The notes below the pieces were generated by a model. It did no database searches, was not told where the DNA came from, and was given only the letters and a program-made list of their open reading frames with translations. A program made the translations under genes and the position numbers. Below are positions 44,806 through 55,350 of a DNA stretch of 64,000 bases, one piece after another. The DNA is from Pontederia crassipes (taxonomy: Eukaryota; Streptophyta; Magnoliopsida; Commelinales; Pontederiaceae), in NCBI GenBank assembly GCA_030549335.1, contig JAUKPH010000018.1, positions 2,480,001 through 2,544,000 of the forward strand. The letters are read 5' to 3'. How positions within the stretch are numbered: position 1 is the first letter of the stretch; every line of letters begins with the position of its first letter.

Positions 44806-45342
44806 ATGGTCATTTCAGTGCAAGAGAAGAGATGAGACAACTAACTATAGATATTTACTATAATTTGTACGTGGTATATTTGTTTATCTAAATCTGCAAT
44901 GAGCACTAGTGATCGATGCAATGTTTAATGAAATCGCAATTATCATTCCACTACCACAAAAATATAGGAGGGAATTTTAACCGACTTGACAATTTGAGCC
45001 CATTTTGCTCGTTAGTATCGGTCAGGTATTACTTATTAGTAGCATTAAGGTTACCCAAAAAAGAAAAAAAATACCGCTGGATATAGGAGAGAATTTTTTT
45101 TTGTAATACAGCAACGAATGCTTAACATCAAAATTGGTTATAAAAACTCATTAAGCAGCAAAATGACAATGAGTTGAACAACGCCAGCAGTTTGAATCTC
45201 TTTCAGGTGCATTTGAACAATCTGCGTCTCTTAGTACATGTATGCTCAGGCTCTTTCGTATAATGAACACAAAATCTGTATGTATACCCGCTGAAGGGGT
45301 TGTTTATAGAAGATCATACATCAAATATCTCTGAGAGGTCAT
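44806..45342. other. Convergent spacer between pectinesterase and fibrillin
   Basis: Both genes end into this 537-bp spacer. A possible 160-bp MITE lies at about 44949-45106 (CACTACCACAAAAATATAGG ... TTTTTTTGTAATA). Its ends match only partly and no duplication was confirmed. Confidence 0.5.
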
Positions 45343-48300
45343 CTAGCTTTCATACTCTGGGATTGTTGGGGCAGACGCCGAGTTCTGAGGCTCTTCCAAC
45401 CTTGTAAGAACGTCTGGTGCTCCAGAGGAATCTCGAATTATCTGAATACAAAGGTCCATACAAAATATGCATAAAAATCTGATACTCAACAAACACAGAG
45501 CTTCAAAGGACATGTTCTCATCTGCACTGCACTTCTAGTTTTGAATATATTTTTCCAGTAAAAAAGTTGGATTATGATTGCATTCCAAACATGAATTGAC
45601 TAATGCTCGTGTGGTGCAGAAGACAAAAAATAATATTTTCATTCTGTAAATCAAGTGACATCTCATTTTATGGAGGGGAATGAACTCGTCTTTCATAAGA
45701 TGAAATCTGCGATACCAGGTAATGTGGAAAGATTATTTCTACAGAAATGCTTCCCCCAAGTACTTAAATGTCTGGCATAGATACAGATGTTGAAGCTCTT
45801 ATGATACAAGACAAATCAAAATCGAAGTACCACATCACAAATTGTTCATTGAAATAGCAACGATTTGATGCCGAGTGAACTTAATCCTAATAGATTGTTA
45901 GATTGGTCACTAATTATAATAATGGAACATGATGAAAAGCAGTTTAGTTGGATTCAGAATGTTAAAATGGCATAGAATGGCTTACCAGTATTTCTTCATC
46001 TAAATAAGAAATTATGAACATTCTCTGGAAAGTCCCACCTGATAAATGCAGAAACATCAACCTCAGGCTATGATACAATTCGTACAGATTATATAATCAA
46101 ACATTTAAGAGAAAAAAAAGGTGATATACATCACAGACCATTTCTTTTTTTATGAGATAAATTACGCTGAAAGAGACATCAGAACTCAAATAAATGATAA
46201 GGATAAGAAACATATCCAGAGCTCGTTTCTGGATGAAAAGTAAAAATATAATCGCAAGAAAATATTTAAGTCCAAGAATTAGATATAACATTTTTTTAAG
46301 AATTTGATATGATATTCATACAGGAAACCATGAAAAAATTGAATCAATCAAGTCCTTTTCAGCTAGAGTGATCCGATGAAGGTCCTTACATGAAATTTAC
46401 GGGGACTAGAGGACCACATGAGGCAGTAGACCCTGGGCTTCTATCTTAGAGAGTGGGAGGTGAATGTGGCCCTTCTTCAGCAGACCAAGCTGACGAATTG
46501 CAGCTTAAGGATTTGGGCCCAGATTGGGGGCTCCCGCATGTTAGAGCATCTCTCATTACATGCTGCGGGCAGTCAGGAGAGGTTGCATTATTGGATGGAG
46601 ACTGAATCTTTTATGACTCTTGTACAACCTATTTTTCGATGACAACCCACCTGCAGAGGCCATGGGATGACATCGACTACCTCATCTCCTGTGGGCCTTG
46701 TTCGGCATACTTGCGCGGTACTTTATGAGAGGAGCTTCGAGACGCATGCGCCCACCTCCCAAATAACTTCAATGTCACCCTTGACATGGAGGACCGGCCA
46801 GTCAGACGCCAAGGGCAGGATAGTGGTGCAGAGGAGTTTTGTGACCTCATTGACTCACGATCATTAGTTGATTTCTTGACCACCAACTGTAAATTCACAT
46901 GGAGAAACACAGCTGCGCCATATGCCAAATCGGGAGTTCACTATGGGAATCGGGGCTTTGAGCGCCTCAACCGATTCCTATTGTTGTTACTTTCGAAATG
47001 CACCTCGGCGGAGCAGATTGAGGACTTTCGACCGATCGCCCTATCCAATGCTATCTATCGAATTCGACTTCGTGAGGTACTTCCAATACTGATACATCCA
47101 GCACAATCAACTTTTATTCAGATCCATCGCCAATAGTTACACCATTGCAGCAAAGATCATTGCCCAATGGAGGAGGGCCATCACTCAGGCCTTCTTATGG
47201 AAAGTCGACTTCTCCAAAGCCCATGATACAATATCAGGGTCCTCCTTATGGCTATGCCCTACAGGTCAGAGGCTTACTAGCGACCTGGATCACTTGGATA
47301 AAGCGGTGCACCACCTCCGCTTCTTTCTCGGTCCTAGTCAACGGGGCACGATTAGGGGAATGGGTCCAGCCACAAAGAGGGGTCCGACAGGGTTGCCCCT
47401 TGGCCCCCATGCTGTTTGTTCTTGGAGTTGACGCACTCGCCAAATGCATTCAAGCCTCTTGCGAGATGGGTCTCTTCCGTGGCTTCGCCAGGAGCCTCGT
47501 TGCGGACGACACTGTTTTCTTTATTGAAGGCTCAGAGCAGGAGGCTCGTCGAGTCGCGATACTTTTGGATCTATTCAGCGCGACGATTGGACTCTAGATT
47601 AACCATGCCAAATCGTCATTCATCCCCTTTGGTATGGTTTCGGAGAATGCAGACCGCTATGCATCCCAGCTTCATACTCCGATCAGCACCCTTCGGATCA
47701 TCTACTTGGGTCTTCTGCTTTCGGATCGCCACATTGCTTCCAAAGGTCGGACACCTGTCATAGAGCGTATGGAGCACTGACTTCACGGCTGGAGTGCACG
47801 TCTATTATCATGTGGGGGCCGACTTGTTCTGCTACGATTGGTGCTCTCGGCACTCCCGACGTACTATATGTCAGTCCTTCCTCTCCCAACTCAAGTTCTC
47901 AAACATTTAGACTCACTCAGGAGCAGCTTTTTCTGGCAGGGATGTGGCCCCGATCACTGCGAAGTGCCTCTGTCGACCTACCTCTCAGGGAGGCCTGGGG
48001 GTCCATGATTTACGGTATGCCAATTGGGCTCTTCTAGCCCATTGGCTTAGGCGGATTATGGGGCTTCGATACCTGTTATGATCGGGATCTGTCATGGGAG
48101 TCGAGGTTCATTTTACCCCGAGGGGCATCATCCTTCTGGCAGGGTGTAGCAGCCATGGCATCGCGAGTCCGCACCCTTATAGTTCCGTCCCTTGGCTCAG
48201 AACGAATTTCTCCTTCTGGCGGCACACCTGAACAGCTAAGGGCTCATTGGCAGTGGCATTTCCCCGTCTTTGAGTCCTCTCGGCTTTCCCAGGGGCGACG

Positions 48301-50197
48301 GTTGCGGACACCTGGTCCATGGAGGGAGAGCCGAGCTCTGGTACCTGGTCTCCCCTATTCAGAGCACATCATCAGCGCTTCACAGAGTTATTGTCCCTTC
48401 ATCAGCGGTTGGTTGGGATACGCTTGGAGTGGTCCAAGTCAGAAGGATGGGTTTGGCTGTTAGAGTTATGCGCAGCCTCTACATTCACTTTCTTCCCACC
48501 ATTACCCTACCAAAGAATTTCAGGATGGACTGTAGACTCATCTGGCGTACACGGGTACCGTTAAAAGTCAAGATCTTTGCTTGGATTTTACAGCGCGGAT
48601 GGCTTCTTATCGAGACCTACTGGCACCACACAATGACACTTCATGCGTTCTTTGCAGTGAGTCGACAGATGACATCACCCACCTATTTTTCGATTGCCTC
48701 ACATCCAGGGGCATATGGCAGCAGACTACCATTGCTACCACTCTTCCGTTAGATCCAGAGTCCATGTGGCAGACCTTCAGGGACATGTTGCGCCAGAGCC
48801 AGTTGGCGAGCGTCATTGATGACCTTTTTGGCCGGTGCTTGGGCCATTTGGCTATAGCGCAACCGAATCACTTTTTGTGGGGAGAATGTCAGATTGAGCG
48901 TGTTGTACACATCTCCTGTCTTATTAAGGAGTGGGGTTTTGGCTAGATGTTTCTTTTTGTGACCTTTGTCACCCTTTTCTGCTACACCTGTACATTTCTT
49001 CATAGTTTTATACATTGCTGGATGACAGCCACAACTTTGGTGGTCATCCTTTTTCTTCTGAAAAAAAAGAACTAATTTTTGTAAAAGGAAAAGATAAACT
49101 TTAGCACAACATCACATTATTAAATTGAGTCTGCAGTATGCTTGAAAAATAAATTGATACTGGCACTTTGTCTTTTATACTAGCAAGCAGATATTTATCA
49201 CGAAATCACTGAAGGTATTTTATCTCGACATAGTTTTTTGTTTCATATAGGAGTATAGGATTGTGCAACCTATTTGTGGCCTATCAAAATGTAGCCAGCA
49301 ACATTGGCTGCAGGATCTCATCCAATGACAACAAATGATTAAATACATAAATAAGATAAACATTTGTAGTGGTGGGATGAAGATCAAGACCAATGTTGTG
49401 GGCTGCGCATATATACCCCATAAGCGGGCTACATATTATCATATTCTTTTTTGTATGGTATATTTTCAAAGGAAGAGAGAACTCAAAAGGAAGAGAGAAC
49501 TACTGAACATTTGGCAATCTTTTCAAAAGGAAGAGAGAACTAAAAGTTAGTACTGGAAAGCTTTGTGAGCAGCAGGAATAAGATATAACGATGATACTGC
49601 CAGAAACCATATCATTCACTCTACATACTTGTTCCTCTTTTGTGCTATGTTCTAGTTACACCACGAGATCTCATAGTTGCTTGTTTCAGGTCTATGACTA
49701 GTTTTGTTCTTCATATCCTTTACTTTTCACACTTCTGCTCCACAAGAAGAAATTATTTGAAGAGAACAGAAGCAGACCATAACGGTCATTAAGAAAAAAA
49801 TAACCTTTTCTTTTAGAGAGAACAATTCAGAGCATCTTAAGGATTTGGCCAATAAAACTACAATGAACACTTAACTGAAAATACATTATAAAAAACAGTT
49901 AGTATTTGCTTTGATGTGTCAATCTATGCTCTGATTCACTACTGAGACATAGATTATGCAAATTTTCAGCTCAAAAGGACGTATAGTGTCCAAATTATGG
50001 AAGTAGTACAATAGTAGTATTGGTACATCACAACTTATGTTTAGTATTTCACAGAGTATCCTGTATGATGAGACTCATGGGCATCTTATTATCAGCAGAT
50101 CCTGTATCTACATCAGTCTTGCTCATTATTTTACTTTGTCTCCAAAGTACTAAAAGAAAAGGGGGGCTGATTTCTCCAAACAAAATCCAAAAGAAGC

Positions 50198-50246
<49 letters not shown>

Positions 50247-52536
50247 ATATATATACACACATATATATATACACACATGGATGAGAACCATAACTTGGTG
50301 ATTATCCTTGCTCTTTTCGAAAAAAAAATCCAAAGCAGCATACTCCAATATATACCCAGATTTCAGACTGTAGCGAATACAGTGATCATGAAAAAGGTGG
50401 AAGTGAAGATTTTCCTGAAATAGACCTTCTTTTTGAGAGAGAAATAGACCTTTTTTGTTTTAGAAGATTCTAGAAATAGTCCTTTTTGTTTTAGAGGATT
50501 CTAGAAATAGACTTAGTACAACCATAACCCAACAATATTTGAGGTTCAAAAAGATAAGTTATGAAACATTTGCAATCCGCAAAGGCAGGAAAAATATTCT
50601 TACTTAGTGGAAGTGTGAGACCATTGGCAAAGGTATCCCTTATTGGAACAGGTAGTTGTTGCAGAGAACCAGCAACCTGCCCAATAGCACCCTTCAACTG
50701 TTCAGGTATAGACTCTTCACTAACAGTGGGCGTTTCCAAAGTGCCTTCTACATATTCTTCTTTTATCCTCATAGGACCCTCTACTGACAGTTTTGTTGTT
50801 ATAAGGAACTTACTTTCTATCTGCATGGAAAGATAAATTCTATATGAAAACTGAGATCATAAATGAATGCCATAAGAAAGAAGTCATACATATGACACAT
50901 GCGCTTAAGTGATTACAGAAACATTATTTTTAGTTTCCAGACAGAGAGTCACATGACTGTAAGCAATTAAATCCTTCCCACTTTATATACAAAAATGCCA
51001 ATGTTTTTTGTTTCACTTGTAACCTTAGATATTGTTGATTCCCTCGAGTCAAACTAAACTTCAATATAGAACAGACAAAAAATACCTTAGATATTGTTGA
51101 TTCCCTCGAGTCAAACTAAACTTCAATATAGAACAGACAAAAAATATTTTACACGGCACACAAGGGAGAAAGCTGTACGACATGGTTTAACATGCAATTA
51201 ATCAATTTCTTTGAATTGAATTTGCTAATGACAAATAAACAAGGTAATTAGGAGGAAATATAAGGATAAAAGAGTCAAGAACATTAACAAAGGAGAAGAA
51301 ATTTGTGAACAAGCTCAACTTCAAAGCCATTAGGATCAAGGCAGTGATGAAGTATCACCCTTTTGAGAGGAAATGGTGGAATATTACTAAACAGACATCA
51401 TAGATTCTGGGGGCATAATGCACCACATGACACTATTATTCTAAAATTTTTCAAACAGGTTACTCGATTATATTTTCATCATCTCAATACTTTTTTTCTG
51501 ATAGCAGTCTCAACAATTTTATTTCTGGTTTTTCACCATTTGGATCAGCCACAACAGTGATGTAGCAATGATGTGGAATTGCCATGACATTATTCTTTCA
51601 ATGTATTACAAGAAATAATGCTAGGGAACCAATTCACACAAAATTATTAATATGCTCCTAAGATCAAGTTTTAACCTAGATCATCATCTTCTTTTCATTT
51701 CTTTTTTTTTACTTGTTGAAAGCGTAATGATGTAGTAGTGACATGGCGCTGCCACATCACTTAGAAGTTAGTATCAATTTATGTTTTAATAGTTTGATGA
51801 CTTGAATGATGAAAACTTAATAATAAAGTGATCAAAATGGCGAAAATAGAAACTGGGTCTATTTGAAATTTTGGAGAAACACAGTGACTTTTTGTGCATT
51901 ATATCCTACACCTTATCTAAAACTAAAAGAAAAATATGTCAAAGATATGCTGCCAAATTATAAGATGCAATGGAAGCAATGCTGGCACAAAACTAAAGAC
52001 AAATCAAATTACAGCAAGAGCAAAAGGTGAAGCTTAATAACATACTATTTTTTTAAGGGTTAAAATAAGACAATATTATGTCTCTTGCACTATAAAATTG
52101 TATAATCATATCAAGGAGGATTGTTTAATCTTTATTGGAAGAACCCAGTATGTTCTAAGAAAACTTGACGTCAGTTATTGATAAAATTGAACTACTACGT
52201 AAGAAGATAAGTACCAGTAGATATAAAGAAAAATGCACAAATGTGCTCATATCATGAAAAGAATATGACGGTTTACAATATAGTAAACATGGAATATAAA
52301 AAATACTCTGTCAATTTCGGCTTACTGAATTTAAGAACTTGATATTTGCAGTGACTTTTGAGTAGCCATCCTTTATCAGCACATCCAGTTTCAACAAATT
52401 TGCTAAAGTTGCAGGTGACCTCCTGAGGAAAAGACTTGTGTTAAAAACAATTGTTTGGATCAGGGTATGAAATTTGCACAATTTGAATCATTAAGGTTAG
52501 GGAAAAAAAGAAAAATCATGTAATTAAGAACAGATT

Positions 52537-52575
<39 letters not shown>

Positions 52576-54149
52576 CTCAAAGAGAACTTTTGCAGTCAAT
52601 AAGCCAGGGCTACCAGCACTAAACCACTCAAAATTCCAACGTCCTTCTAGAAATGGGGACCTGCATATTGATCGTTACTCAATAGCAATGCATGCAAATT
52701 AAGAGTTGGGAATCAAAATCATAAGAAATATGAGGAGTAGCACACTTATAAAAATCACAAAGGTAGATGAAAAATATCATGCAAATCCCTAACAGGGGTG
52801 AGAGTGGTTCAAGCCGGGTCAATATTTTAGTTCAAGAAAAATCACCCAGCATTTTCTGGGTCAGTTGTTTAAATTAAAACCACTACAAAAAAGACCACCC
52901 TCTAATGGGTGGATTTCTTTGGGGTCCTAGTATAATAATATTTTTAAAAATCAGATAATGAATTAAAGTTAACATAAATATATCAAATTTTATAACTCAA
53001 TATAAGACATAGCGCCAAAAGTTTAAAGACATCAAATAAGATATCCGTACTGTGATAGAAGAATATTAATAATAAAAAAATTATTGCATCAACAATAAAA
53101 AAAATGATAACGTATAAAACAATAATATAAATAAAAAATGGGTTCAATGGCCTCCTACAGTGTTTTTTAGTGGAGCCGTAATTTGACGGAATCGACTTTG
53201 TTGTATTAGAAAACCACCTTAAAATATATCCCGGTTCCTAATTTTTAATTTCTATTCTGGTAATTATATGAAAAAGGGCTATTCCCCTTCCAATAGAAGA
53301 ACCATTTTCCAGTCTTTAAACTAAAAGTGTATATCTTACGACTGCTACATCCTTGATGTATAAACGTACGTCGTAGGACGTGTAGTTGGGTTGAGCCTTT
53401 CGAGACTAACGATTCTCTCGTTCACATCAACCCGTTGCATCTCGGTCGTCTTCCCACTAGCCAAGGACTGGAACCCCCCTGCGTCCTTGAACTGCAAGGA
53501 TAAAAGTATCAACATTTTTTAATTCAGCATCTAATAGGGCTGTAAATCCAAGCCAAGGCAACAAGATGATAGAAGAGAAAGCAGGTGCCAGGAATTAAAA
53601 AATGGATTCGATTTTTATATGAAGTCGACATTGTACTTCAGACCTTAGGAATCAAAATAAGTATTCAATTTTGATATCATACTTCGAACTTTTGTAACAT
53701 TCACTTAATCTGAAGATTCCTTCGATTAGCTAAAAGATCGATTTTTTTTTGTAAGAAAAAAGGGAAAAAAGTAACGGCCGGGGAAAGCGTATCTACTTCC
53801 GCAAGTGTAGCCACAATTTCGTTTCAACACGGAAACTTCCACTGCTTCTCGACCGCATCTTATTAGGCATTCCGTCGAACACAAATCAAACATTGGTGAC
53901 AAAAGAACTCACAGCCAGGAGAAGCGCTTCCTTGGCGGACAGCCGTTCCATCTCCCTCGCGTAGGCCGAAGACGGCCCTTGGAAGGCTTGCTGCTGCTGC
54001 TGCTGTACCATTGCCCTCCATTGGGCAGCGCCACGGCAACGCCTAAGACGAGGGAATTCGGCTCCGCGGCGCGACGACAGAGAGGGGAGGGAGTGGGAAC
54101 GAGAGGGAGAGATCGCCGGGAGCAGCGCAAGGGAAGCAGCCGTAGCCAT
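45343..54149 (-). CDS. FBN7: Plastid fibrillin (PAP/fibrillin family, FBN7/PAP13-like)
   Basis: Fibrillins are plastid proteins bound to plastoglobules and thylakoids. Minus-strand coding exons: 54149-53913, 53491-53370, 52660-52577, 52422-52326, 50820-50604, 46038-45986, 45441-45343. All use GT-AG sites, phases match at every join, and they sum to 909 bases (302 residues plus stop). The first ~45 residues are Ser/Arg-rich like a transit peptide. Then come SAYAREMERLSAKEALLLA-FKDAGGF, SGKTTEMQRVDVNERIVSLERLNPT, SPFLEGRWNFEWFSAGSPGL, LANLLKLDVLIKDGYSKVTA, IESKFLITTKLSVEGPM, EYVEGTLETPTVSEES, QLPVPIRDT, SGTFQRMFIISYLDEEIL and IIRDSSGAPDVLTRLE. The pattern fits the FBN7 (PAP7/PAP13) group; the subgroup call is from recall. 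A poly-Gln stretch (QQQQQQ) precedes the conserved part. Introns are 421, 709, 154, 1505, 4565 and 544 bp; intron 5 hosts a LINE. No lesion was seen in the exons. Confidence 0.93.
46380..49068 (+). mobile_element. L1-type LINE in fibrillin intron 5
   Basis: A decayed L1-clade non-LTR element lies antisense to the fibrillin gene and ends in an A8 tail at 49061-49068 after GGTCATCCTTTTTCTTCTG. It keeps endonuclease remnants, an internally deleted reverse transcriptase and the C-terminal zinc-binding region. No clear target duplication was found and the left border is approximate. Together with microsatellites it explains why intron 5 is 4.6 kb. Confidence 0.82.
46449..48946 (+). pseudogene. L1 LINE ORF2 remnants (endonuclease, RT, zf-RVT)
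   Basis: Broken frames in order: an endonuclease start (NVALLQQTKLTN, 46460), its end (DLIDSRSLVDF, CKFTWRN, 46850-46990), and an RT start fused closely to it (EDFRPIALSNAIYR, 47020-47070). Then VLVNGARLGEWVQPQRGVRQGCPLAPMLF (47330-47420) and a DD box changed to VADDTVFF at 47500. Finally the zf-RVT region VPLKVKIFAWILQRG and CVLCSESTDDITHLFFDC (48550-48700). RT palm motifs before the GxRQG box are missing, so there is a large internal deletion. Non-functional. Confidence 0.85.
50204..50276. repeat. Compound TA/TG/CA microsatellite
   Basis: Runs of (TA)n, (TG)n, (TA)n, (CA)n, (TA)n and (CA)n follow each other in 73 bp; the order is near-palindromic. Confidence 0.9.
50277..50329 (+). mobile_element. 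3'-end fragment of an L1 LINE
   Basis: TGGATGAGAACCATAACTTGG...ATCCTTGCTCTTTTCG plus A9 resembles the last 55 bp of the L1 at 49018-49068 (TGGATGACAGCCACAACTTTGG...). AAAATCCAAA occurs at the tail junction and again at 50182-50191 left of the microsatellite. This may be its target duplication, in which case the microsatellite is part of the insertion. Confidence 0.6.
50440..50515. repeat. ~32-bp short direct duplication
   Basis: CCTTTTTTGTTTTAGA(A/G)GATTCTAGAAATAG is present twice in tandem, 75 bp inside the end of intron 5 near the fibrillin exon 5 donor. Confidence 0.7.
51023..51146. repeat. Perfect 62-bp tandem duplication in fibrillin intron 4
   Basis: Two identical 62-bp copies (51023-51084 and 51085-51146), starting CCTTAGATATTGTTGATTCC. 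The identity suggests a recent event, or an assembly artefact. Confidence 0.92.
52538..52573. repeat. (GA)n microsatellite abutting the exon 3 splice donor
   Basis: About 18 GA repeats. On the gene strand it reads (TC)n starting four to five bases into intron 3 (donor GTATCTCTCTC at 52576). Confidence 0.9.
52881..53172. mobile_element. Possible CACTA-type MITE in fibrillin intron 2
   Basis: The left end CACTACAAAAAAGACC and right end ...CAGTGTTTTTTAGTG resemble CACTA termini, enclosing 292 bp without coding potential. The 3-bp flanks do not match (AAC and GAG), so this is uncertain. Confidence 0.4.
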
Positions 54150-54229
54150 TTCTGGAGCTCTGGTGTAGTGGTTGGGAAAGCCAACACAAAAGCAAACCTA
54201 GCTCGAAACTCTAAAACAAGATAGCGTCC

Positions 54230-55350
54230 AATTACAAAAATACTGTATTACCATCTAATCAGTTCCGAGAAATATAAAATAATAATTATAATATCAAAAT
54301 TATCATTTTCATACATTTGATAATTATATTTGATAATTACATGTACAATATCCTGATCACAAGCATCACACTCAATTTGTCACAAATATCCTTCAAATCA
54401 TATCAAATATATATATGCAAATACAATACTCAGATCACTTTGTATAATCGATAGATGACTTCCAAAGATGACTCATAGAAATTCTAGAGGTGGCTCCCAT
54501 CATGATTTCTCACGATGTAGCACTTAGGATCGTATGACACTTAACTCTATCTTATAATAATATCAAAATAATAATTACATATATTTAAAATAATAATTAT
54601 ATAAAATTATAATTATAATATCAAAATTAATATTTACATATATTTAATAATTACATATACAATATTTTGATCATAAGCATCACACAAATATCATTCAAAT
54701 TATATCAAATATATATATGCAAATACAATACTCTCACATGAATGTGCATATCACTTTGTATAATCGATAGATGACTTCCAAAGATGGCTCATAGAGATTC
54801 TAGAGGTGGCTCCTGTCATGATTTCTTACGATGTAGCACTTAGGATCGTACGACGCTTAATTCTATCTTATCTCATACCATTTTTTAGGAACATAACAAA
54901 AAACGATAGATGGCTTTCAAAGGTGGCCCATACGGATTCTAGATGTGACTCTCATCGTGATTTCTCATGATATAGTACTTAGGTCCGCACGTCACTTAGC
55001 TCCATCTTATATCATCTCATTTCTGTGGAACATATTAGAAAGTGATAGATGACTTTTCAAAGGTGATCCATATGGATTCTAGAGGTGGCTCACATCATGA
55101 CTTCTCGTGATGTAGCACTTAGGTTCACATTAACTCCATCTCATTTCTAGAGAACATATCAAAAAATGATAAATGACTTTTAGAGGTGGTCCATACGGAT
55201 TCTAGAGGTCCATCACGACTTCTCACGATGTAACATTTAGGTCCGCACGACACTTAACTCCATCTTATCTCATTCTATTTCTAGGGAATATAATTATAAA
55301 TTGGACTCTAGAGGTGGCTTCTATCATAATCAACGATGTAGCACTTAATT
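54230..55350. repeat. Degenerate tandem array (~316-bp and ~140-bp units)
   Basis: AT-rich sequence upstream of the fibrillin. A ~316-bp segment occurs twice (from about 54290 and 54600; shared TGTATAATCGATAGATGACT at 54441 and 54757). It then decays into 124-139-bp units. Each unit has GATAGATGACTT, CATA(C/T)GGATTCTAGAGGTGG, CGATGTAGCACTTAGG and CTCCATCTTATCTCAT, with starts near 54767, 54905, 55044 and 55168 and a partial copy near 55290. Confidence 0.85.

Noticed and set aside
52881..53172. Firm call of a CACTA MITE in fibrillin intron 2
   Set aside because: Ends resemble CACTA termini but the 3-bp flanks differ and few subterminal repeats are visible; kept only as a low-confidence feature.
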